A stretch of DNA of 64,000 nt from Shinisaurus crocodilurus (lineage: Eukaryota > Chordata > Lepidosauria > Squamata > Shinisauridae), in assembly GCA_021292165.1 (NCBI GenBank), contig CM037877.1, positions 84,785,691 to 84,849,690 on the forward strand. Direction: 5' to 3'. Below, piece after piece: positions 25,108 to 35,700 of this stretch (positions are counted from its first letter, which is position 1; every line of letters begins with the position of its first letter). The notes beneath the pieces were generated by a model. It was not told the DNA's origin. It did no database searches and saw nothing but the letters and a program-made list of their open reading frames with translations. The translations under genes were made by a program, and so were the position numbers.

Positions 25108-28100
25108 ATTTATATCCCTCCTTTTTTCCTCTTGCAAAGGCTGCTTACATAGTCGTCCTCTCCATTTTATCCTCACAACAACCCTGTGAGGTAGGTTAGG
25201 CTGAGAGTCAGTGATTGGCCCAAAGTCACCCAATGAGTTTCATGGCTAAGTGGGGACTAGAACCTGGATCTCCCGAGTACCAGTTCAGCACTCTAACCAC
25301 TATGCCACATTGGCTCTTACTGGCTTACATTGGTTTGCACCAGCCTTCCCCAACCTGGTGCCCTCCAGAAGTGTTGGACTACAGCCCCCATCAGCCTCAG
25401 GCAGCATGGTCAATGGTTAGGAACAATAGGAGTGGCTGGCTGGGGCATGCTGGGAGTTGTAGGCCAAAAACATCTGGGGACCCAAGGTTGGAGAACACTG
25501 ATCTAGAGGGCACAAGGTTGGGGATGGCTCATTTACACCATAATTCTTCACTCCTTTCCCTCAAAATTAAGATATGGTGTAGATTTATATATAGTAAGAG
25601 CAGAAATACTAAGTTCCCTCTGCATAGACAAAATGGTGAGGAGTTAGTTAATTTTATTTTAATGCAGGAAAAAAGAGATTTTCATTTGATTTATTTTATC
25701 ACTGGCCATCTCCAGTAGTCTTGTGTATTCCCTTTGGGAAATGGAAGTTACTTTGGCAAGCATTCATTTTCTCCAAAAAACCAAACGACTCCTGATCTGC
25801 ACAAAATAAGCGCTGTTGCTGGCAATAGCTTAACCCACCAGGAATTGACCTGCTTTACAACCTGAAAGCACCTAGTACTTCAGACCATTGTACATCTGTG
25901 CAACTTCAATTTTGGAATCTTCCAGGGTTATATGTATGCATAACAAGGGTCATGCAGAATGTTTATTTAAAAGTGACAATTTGGTTGTGTGGGAGGAGAA
26001 GCCTAAGTGGGCATGAAGAATTTGTATGCCAGCAGTAGCAACGCTTCCTACTGTGAAGGCAAGGCCATTCAGGAATAGTTTTACTACTTCATTAAGTTCA
26101 GTGCTTTGACTACTCCTGGGTTATTTCAAAGAAACAGAGCTTGGTTTTTGTGCCTCTTTAATGGTTTCTTCATTGTTTAAGGGCTCAATCCTACGCATGT
26201 TTAGACAGAAAAAAGTCCTACAACTCCCAGCATTTCCCAGTCAGCTACACAGGATCTTTTTCTGTCTAAACATGTATAGGATTGCACCCTAAATGATTAT
26301 ATTTACTGGATACTTTATATAATTTAATTTACTAGTAAGCATGTGCTGAGCTGGTTATATGTGTTTGTCCTAACTTACTCTTTTTTTTTTTTTTCTTTTT
26401 GCAGGAAAGAACTAATACTATCTGGCACTTTAAATCCAGTTAAAGATTTACATCTTGGGAAATTGGCACTAACTAAATTTCCAAAGAGTCCAGAAACATG
26501 GATTCATAGGTTTGTCTCCCTCTCTGGGGTTTTTCCCCTCCCTTATATTGAAATATATATTTGTGTTTCCTCTTTGAGGCTTGGGGGACAGATGCTATCT
26601 GGGAACAAAGAAGACTACCAGGCTGTATATTCTAAAGTTCTTCTCTTTGTTGTAGAAAATCTTGTCTGTATAAAGGGGTTTTGTATTGAGAATGAATGTT
26701 TTGTGCTTCATGTATCTCTAAATTGGCTGTGAATAACTAGGAAAGAAATCTTGAGGTCATAATGGAGACCTTGCTGAAAATATGAACATTGAGTTGTATC
26801 TTATGTTAGTCTAACTTAAGTCCCATTTCAGTTCAATGGGTCTACTCTAAGCACGACTAACATTGGATACAATGCTGTGTCCTGAAATAGTAAAAGAAGC
26901 AAATTAAGTATTGGAAACTATTAGGAAAATAGTTGAACATAAAGTTTCATAATGCTATTATATAAATCTGTAGTGTGTGGCCACACTTACTATGCACAGT
27001 TCTTGTTACCCCATCTCAAAAAGGATCTCCTAAAGAAAAGGGCAACTATAAGGAAAGGCCAAGGAGCTTAATATTTTTTGGTTTTGAAAATAATGACTAA
27101 GAAGGAAAATAAGTTCATATCATTACTATCAATGTGGAGAGAATGATTAGAGAGAGTCACCCAGTTTGGACAATCAAATCCTGGCTTAATAAGCCAGGAT
27201 ATGCACAGGCTTTGTGCATCTATGTTCAGGTTCTTTGCTGACACTTTGCTTCTCCCTTCAGAAGCCAAATTTACACCATGGCTTGTTTAGCTGTTCATGC
27301 AAAGGAAGGAGCAAATCTGCAGCAAAAGGGTTGCATGTGGATGCACAAAGCTTGTGCATACCCTGGTTTATTAAGCTAAGATATGGTTGTCTAAATGCAG
27401 CCAGTGTCTGATAATGCAGGAACAAGAGTTGCCCAATGAAGTTGATTCTCTGTGAGTTCAGGATAGGTCCTTCAAAAGGAAGTACCAGTTTGGAATGCTT
27501 TTTAAAAGAATTCATTGTCAAACGGGCTACTGGCTGAAGTAACTAACAAAAGCACTTCACTGCAGTAAGAAGTATTTTAGAGTACTGACTGATGATTAGT
27601 TCAAGGTTAGTGTATTTCTTTTCTCCATTACAACTTCCTGTTTGTTGTGAATTAAGAACTAGTTATAATGAAGTAACAAACAAAATAAAATGTTTTCACT
27701 CTCTCTTAAATTGGCTTTTGCACTCTTAACTCTCTACGCTACTTAACCAGACGATGGGTGCTGCAACAACTAATTCAGGAAAACTCCATGCCCACTCTTG
27801 TGACTAAACGAAATTTGGAATCAGCACCCATAGAAAGAATGCAGCGGTTAGTGAAAGAAGAAATGGATGTTTGCTGTGAAGCTGCTGGGAGATATCCAAG
27901 TAATTATAATGCCTGGTCCCATCGCATCTGGGTTTTACAGAACTTGGCAAACCTCAGTACAAAGGTATGGTACAGTAGTGAACTTCCTGCATTTTAACCT
28001 TGCAGGAAGTATTTGTATGAGTTGGACCAATCATTTTTTAATAATATGAAAATCTTTGGAATGGAATTTCATCACTAATGGCTAAGGAGCTTTTGGGGAG

Positions 28101-30147
28101 GTGAGAAAGTAATTATATGTACTGTATTGAGCTGATTCATACAAAGAATAGACCAAACTAGCAGCTACACACAGCACTAAACAACATTATTGGTAGGTAA
28201 TTCAAGTCCTTGCCTTGGCAAAGGGAGACAGGAGATTGTGGAAGACAGAATAGAGTGGTGAAGATAAATGATGTACTGGAAAAACCCATAAAGCCTCCTG
28301 TAGAATAAAAGAAACAATGTTGTACAACAAATATTTAAATACTATGATTCTTGGGCTTTCTGCTGCCTCTGTTCTCTAAAGACAGTATGCATTGTTAAAA
28401 TGCAAATCATGTATTAATATAGGTTCAAAGAGATCAAACAGTTTAGGAACACCATAGTGGTATTTATAAGTGCCTTTCAAATATCTAAGGACATCCTTCA
28501 GCTCAGCTTATGCTGGTTTAATGAATTAGCACGACATCAAACAACTGGAACGAGGCTAACTGGCTTTAAAAAATACCTTATCAACAGGAACAGAAATGCC
28601 TGTTTGAAAAGCAGCTGGTTCCACCCTTTCGAGGCGGTACTCAGGGGGTGTTCTCTAAAATGGATTGTACAAGCAAGTTGGAAACTGTTCTACCTGCCCC
28701 AGTCTAAAATTTAAAAGGACAGTATCCGTATGACTTTCATGTTGCAATTTTTCATCTTTGAAGCAGGCTTGGTGCCTTTTTTTATTATGCAGGCCCGGGC
28801 TTGGTGCCTTTTTTTTTTATTATGCAGGCCCATTGACCTTCCATAAAGCTATGCTTGACTCTGCATTCTTTCATCTCCACCATCATCTGCCGCCCCGCCT
28901 GAGCATTTCCAAGGGAAGGGTGCTGAGTGTGCAAAAGCTGTAAGCTGCGTTCAGCTCCTTGCAGGGAAATGATTTAGCAAACCCTTCTTTCTCCCCCACT
29001 CCCCGCCCTGTCTCCCATCTTGTTACCTGAGAACCTTTGATGAGGACTTTTTAATAATAACCTGAAAAGTATGTCATGGGCCCCAAGAGAAAGTCAGGTA
29101 GTCCGGCAGCCTCTGTCTCTTAATTCCCAAATAGAAAAGGGACTGTAGGGGGGGGGGGGGAATTAAAAACCAAACAAGGGAGGGGGGAAGATAGGGAAGG
29201 GAGCAAGGACTTTCCTTCCATCATTTAGCAAGGGCTGTTAGCAATTTGCTTCTAAAAAGAAAAACGAGTTCCAGTAAAATAATGGCAGCTGTTCTGGGGT
29301 TTAATCCAGGGTGACAGTGAACGATGCGCGTTAAAGTATGTTACTTTTGCTACACTTGAGGAACTTCATACATGGCTTCCTATGAGAAGTCTTAATTACG
29401 CACAGTCCTAGAAAACCAGATTATACAATAGTAAGAGCGTTTGTCAGTAGCTGTACCCAACTTCCAGTAGGTTCAAAATGGCATCCGCAGGTTCCCCAAT
29501 TGTGCGAAGAGTTCTGCTCGCATTCAAGCAAGCAGGAGTGAAATGTCCCACTCTTTGCAACTGAGGGGGCGGGGGCTGGCATCCACGGGGAAGTTGGGGG
29601 CGTGGTGAATGTGTGTAGCTGCTAGTTTGGTCTATTCTTTGTATGAATCAGCTCAATACAGTACATATCATTACTTTCTCACCTCCCCAAAAGCTCCTTA
29701 GGCATTAGTGATGAAATTCCATTCCAAAGATTTTCATATTATTAAAAAATGATTGGTCCAACTCATACAAATACTTCCTGCAAGGTGAATGCCTGAACAG
29801 GGCTATACAAGCATTGTTATTTGGGTGTTTAAGCCCTTGTGCCCCAAGACTGCCACGGAGGGATGAGACGCCCTTTCCCAGTTATCCACCAGGGCTAGGC
29901 CTTACCTGGCTACCCTCCCCCACGACTGATAGGGCTATTAGCCCTTCATGACTGAACAAGGTAGCCTTCCCCAACCTAGCGTCCTCCAGGTGTGTTGGAC
30001 TATAACTCCCATCACCCCCAGCCAGCATGGCTCCAGGCATGTTGGACTACAGATCCCATCATCTGAATATAGCTAAAGTTAAGGCCGTAGGATCAGAGAA
30101 ATCCTGGTGTCTATGGACAGTGGCCTGGGCTCCCAAGTTTGAAGATC

Positions 30148-30192
<45 letters not shown>

Positions 30193-32703
30193 TTAAGACA
30201 GCCTGCGACGACACGGCCCTTTTCACTTTAGGACCAGGCGCATAAACCCTTCTCAGGCCAAGCATCAACACTTGAAAACCTGAGGGGAGGGTCAAATGAA
30301 ACCTTTCCCCTACTAATGAGGGAAAAGATTAATGCTGGTTATTAAGGATCTAGCTTAAATTTATGATGCTGTGGGTACAAAGGTGTTTGTGTAGATTTAA
30401 AAGTAAAGCAGGTACCGTAATAACGCCAAGCTGACACATAGGATTTGGGTAGCAAACAAAATAAAAATAAGTTTATTTTAATTCTCAAAGTCTTAGTTCC
30501 AGAAAATAAACCTGCCTACACCAAACACTTTGTAACTAAACTAACTCCCAACTCTCCCCACACACTACAAACACTCTCCCATATCACACTAGCTCCAACC
30601 ACCTAAAACTCTCTAACCCAACTCCACACTCCCATAACACTCAACTCACTAACTCGACTTCTTAACGGACTCAGACATCACTCAAACACTCCTTATATAC
30701 TCCTCCCCCCACCCTTTCCAATACATCACAAACCACACCCACTCGGTTCAACATTCTAGACACACTAAACATACTAATGCAGACATACACCAGGGAACTG
30801 AATTGTGGAGTTACGCCACACAGCCTTCCCCAACCTGGCCCTCCATCTGTATTGTACTACAAATCCCATCATCCCTTGCCAGCATGGCCAATAGGAGGTG
30901 ATGGGATTTGTAGTTCAACACACCTAGAGCCATGCTGGCTGGGGGTGATGGGAGTTGTAGTCCAAGAAAGACATATCTAAAATTGCCTTCCCCAGCCTGG
31001 TGCCCTCCAAATTTGTTGGACTACAACTCCCATCATCCTCAGCTAACATGGTCATTGAGGAAGGCTGACCAGGATGGGGAAGGCTGTGTGAAGAAGTGAA
31101 AGAAAGATGTTGTATTTGAAGGTAATCCACTTGAATAGAAACCTAAATTAGGAAAGTTATGTGAACAATGAATTGGGAAAGAATTATTGAAAATGCCAGA
31201 TAGGAAAAGGTGGTCATAGCCTTTCAGTAGATTGTGCAGTGGGGTTGATTTGATTAATGCAGGTGGCCCCTGAGGAAGGAGCAGTTCTCCAAAATGTTGG
31301 GCTTGCACAAAAATGAACAGGCACTTTGTGATTTGGTGTCATCTTTGTTTCTGCTTTTTCTGTACCTCCCGTTCAGTGACTGTGTAACCAACATTCTAAA
31401 GGAACTCTGTATACACTCATCTAATTGGCAGTGTGTGTTTGTGTGGCAAAAATACCAGGAATGGCTACTTGTTTTGTCATGGATCTGTAGATTTCGTTCA
31501 GGGGTTATTGATGACTATCCTGTGTCAACTAGATCTATGGATCTCAAAATGAACTTGGGTTCTTTCTTGATTTGAAGCCAGGCGTCCTTGTTGCACCACT
31601 AATGACTAACCCCAGTTAGGGTTATGTTCTTTACATCAGTGCTGGCGTAATGCCTAACCATGATTTAAAGCAACAAGAGGAATGCTGAATAAGATTCCCT
31701 CCCTACCACAAGTTTTTCTGGATGAAAGGAATGTGCACCCTTCCCCACCCCAGATCTCTTCACCTAACCCAGAGTTACAATTTCTGCTAGACAGGGGAGA
31801 CGTATTTGAAGAACTTGAAACTTGGCATTTAAATCTGGGGAGTACCTGTGTTGGCTAGATGATGACAAAGTAGAAAAAGGCCTGCCCTGATGAAAATCCA
31901 CAGATCCCTGCTACAGTGGGCAGGTTGCCAATCCCAGTAATTTCATTTTTGGAGAAGTGGGAAGGTCCAAAGCAATGACCATTGTTTATATCCTGCTAAT
32001 TAATGAGTTCATTTGTGTAGATGCTTGTCCTGAAGAGGAGCCTGAAGAAAAGGAGTAGGAATTAATGTGGGCTGGGGAGAATGAGGAGGAAGGAAAGAGA
32101 GGAGTGGATAAAGTTTCTGAATAAAGATTATTTATTTGTTTAAAATAATTTATATCCCACTCTTCCTCCCTAAGGAGATCAGAACACCACATGCTACAAA
32201 CAGTAAACCAATATAAACAAGCAATAGCGAACAACAAAACTACAGCAGCTAAAATATCTAGGAGGGCTCAATGGCCTGATTAAAAAGGAAAAGGTTTGAA
32301 TTGCCCTCCTAAACGCAAGCAGTGAAAGAGTCATATGGATCTCCCGGGGAAAGGAGTTCCAGAAGTGGGAGCCTCCACAGAAAAGGCCCTCCAGCTTGCA
32401 AATACCTCTCTCTTCTCAGCAAAGGTGGCCACTGTAGAGGAGAGAGAGAGAGACTGGGAGGTAGGCAGGTACAAGCGTGAGCAAGCTTGGAAGCCCAACC
32501 ATGAGGGTGGTGGCTAGAGCAGCATAACCTCTTTTGGAAAGAGGTGCTCTGTGGTTGGGTCTCTGAGCTCACACATGACCCTGCCTGCCTCTGCTTGCCC
32601 AGAGAGGCAGAGGCTCTCTGGGCAAGCAGAACAGAAATGGAGGCACAACTGGAGGAGGATGGGTTTGTGAGTGTGAGAGGCAAATAGAGAATGGATGGAT
32701 GAA

Positions 32704-32734
<31 letters not shown>

Positions 32735-35700
32735 GATGTGTGTTAAAAAAGAGAGACTAAATGGTGTGTGTGGGTGTATGGATGGATGGGGGTATGTAGA
32801 GCTTGTGAAAAAGGGTGAATGAACAGAGGAAAGGGGAGAGAATATTTATTTATTTAATATATTTATTCACCGCCCATCAGCCAAAAGGCTCCCTGGGCGG
32901 TTTACAAAACAAAGCAACACAAAAATATCAACAAAAATAATATAAAAACACAAACATATAAAATATAATATGATAAAAACAAGCAGCCAAAATAAATTTA
33001 ATCCAGAAGTACAGTGGCGATAATAAAAGGAATAAAATCAACCATTAAAATATTGGGCAAATAAAAAGATCTTCACCTGGCACCTGAAAATGTGGTCTTG
33101 TCTTCCTTTGGCTTTGTCTGTGCCCATTGCCGGTACATGGCCCCAACCACTTTTCCTTGAAGGAAAATGGCCCTTACCCCATGGCCCTACCGTGAAAGAA
33201 AAATTGAAAGATTGAGGGAAAGCTGGCCATTGTCTTTTATGGCCAGTTTAATTGTACAATCTGCTTTTGATTTTCAGATTCTTCTTGATGAACTTTCTTC
33301 CACTAAACACTGGGTTTCCATGCATGTTTCAGACCATAGTGGATTCCACTACCGCCAGTTTTTATTAAAGTCTTTGATTGGCAGAACTGGGACTGACTGT
33401 ACTGTACAGATGAATAATCAACCAGCCAATCAGCAAGCACCCAGTCTTCCAAAAGATGAAGAAAATAATGAAGCAGGAGCTGCCTGCGTGGAAGAACAAC
33501 GACCAGATCATCCTCTTCTTCTAAAGGAAGAAATAGAGCTCTGCACTGATTTAATTAATACTTACCCTGGGCATGAAACCCTGTGGTGTCATAGGTAAGG
33601 AAATGTATTCGGAACATTATGCTGAGTCAGACCCTTGGTCCATCTCGCCCTGTATTGTTGACACTGACTGGCAGCAGCTCTCCAGGGATTCTGGCAGGAG
33701 TTCTTCCTAGCCATACCTGAAGGACCCAGGGATTGAACCTGGGACCTTCTGCATTTAAAGCAGGTGCTCTACCACTAAGCCATGTTCCCTCCCTTATTCA
33801 AGGGTATGAGGTTGAAGGGGATAGTCACCTCTCAGATATGATTAATTTCTCCAAGCCATTGCAAATCGTGATGCTGGTGGTTTGTGATGATGCAGATAAA
33901 AATTCCAGATCTGCAAGTTGAGCACAAAGGTAACTTGCTGTGTTGAAGCACAAGCTTCATTTTAAAAGTGGCCTCATGCAGTTGCTGTTGAACCTTCGTT
34001 GCTTTATAATCGACCAAAATTTCCTTTTTATTTTATTTATTAAAATATTTAGAACCCACTTTTGGCTAAATGTCTCCAAGGCAGTTAATGTTACAACAAT
34101 ATAAAATCATATCAAAACACCTGATAATTAGTAGCAACATTAATTAGCGCAGCAGGAACAGGAAAAAGATATCAGGACAACCCAAGGCTCTTCGGAAAAA
34201 GGACTGCCTTGACTTGACATTTAAAGCCATTAACAAAGGAGTGAGGTGAACTTCCCTGCATTCTGCTTGAAGGCTACCTCCCACCTAGAAAAGGTTTTAT
34301 CTTGCAGCAAGGTATGTTTTGATGTCTGACATGCATCAAATTTCATGTTTTTTAGAATTTTAGCCTCTCCCAGAAGGCTGTTTTAGCCTGGGGAGAAATC
34401 CAGTGTTGTATGAGCAGAAGGCAGGCTTATTCAATGGATCTTTCCTTTCCGTGTTCCTGCAGCCCCCTGTAATCCCCCCAAAAGCTCTCCAGAAATGTGT
34501 CTTACTGGGTAGCAGTGGGAGGGGGGAAATCACCTGAAATTAGGTGGATGGACCTTGTACCACTCATGCAAGGTTTTCAGTTTCAGGCGATTCCCCCTTC
34601 CCACTGTAGCCCAGTAAGACACATTTCACAATGAAGTCCCTGGCACCCTCTGGAGAGGATTTTCAGGTGGCACAGAAGGCTGCAGGGGGGAGATGGGGAA
34701 GGGAAAGATTTGCTGTGTGAGCTGCCTTCTGCTCATGAAAGTTGGATTTCACACTGGTATTAATCTCCTTTTCAGATAATGGTTTAAATTTCAAAGAATA
34801 TTCAAGTTGCCAACAGGACGCTTAAGTACATCAGATACAGGGACTGAGTCAGAGCATTAGTAGGACTGTTAAATGACAAAGGTGCAAAAGAAGCATTGAA
34901 TGGGGACAGGAGCTTCAGAGAAACTGGATGAATTATTTGTTAGATTCACCACATAAGATATTGGAGGGATAGCCACACCTGAACCATTTCTTGTTCTGTT
35001 AAGTCATCTGAAGAACTGTGAGATACCGTACTCACTATCTGAAGTTTGACCACCCAAAGCCAACACAAGCCGGCATAATTCTGGCAGTCTCTTAACCATG
35101 GTTAAAAAACTCAAGTGGACCATGGGAGGACTTGCTCCTCCTCTCATATGCAAATTCCCCCGCTGGCTTTAAAAATAGTTAAGTGTTGCAGTCTACATTA
35201 GCATTAACCATGGTTACTGATAACTTGGGTTCTTTCTTGATTTGAAACAAGGCTTCCTTGTTGCACCACTAATGACTAACCCCAGTTAGGGTTATGTTTG
35301 TTACACCAGTGCTGGCGTAATGCTTAACCATGATTAAGGGCACAAGAAGGGCGACCATAGTCCCACAGCCCAGGTCTGAGATCTTAACTATGGTTGAGAG
35401 TTTGCCAGCAGTATGTCTGCAGAGGCTTATTTTTAAAGGTCTCACAGAAGAGTGAGCAGCATCTCTGGTATGCTGGGTTGAAATAATTAAAAGTTGCATA
35501 CAGTTCAAAGATAGCACTTGCGTCTCCCCCAAAGTAAACAAGGAGCCAGTGCTGATGCTGAGGCACTGGTGTGATGTGCTCCAGCAGCTGACCCTTTCAG
35601 AAGGTCAGGCACCCCATTCTGTACCATCTGAAGTTTTCAAATCATTACCAGGTTTGGCAAATTTTGAAAGCCTGGGGGGGAAATCACGTTTATCTTTGTG

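Noticed and set aside
33618..33785. A tRNA gene on the minus strand
   Set aside because: A- and B-box are present, but the cloverleaf is incomplete and the sequence continues into a SINE body shared with 59990-60156.
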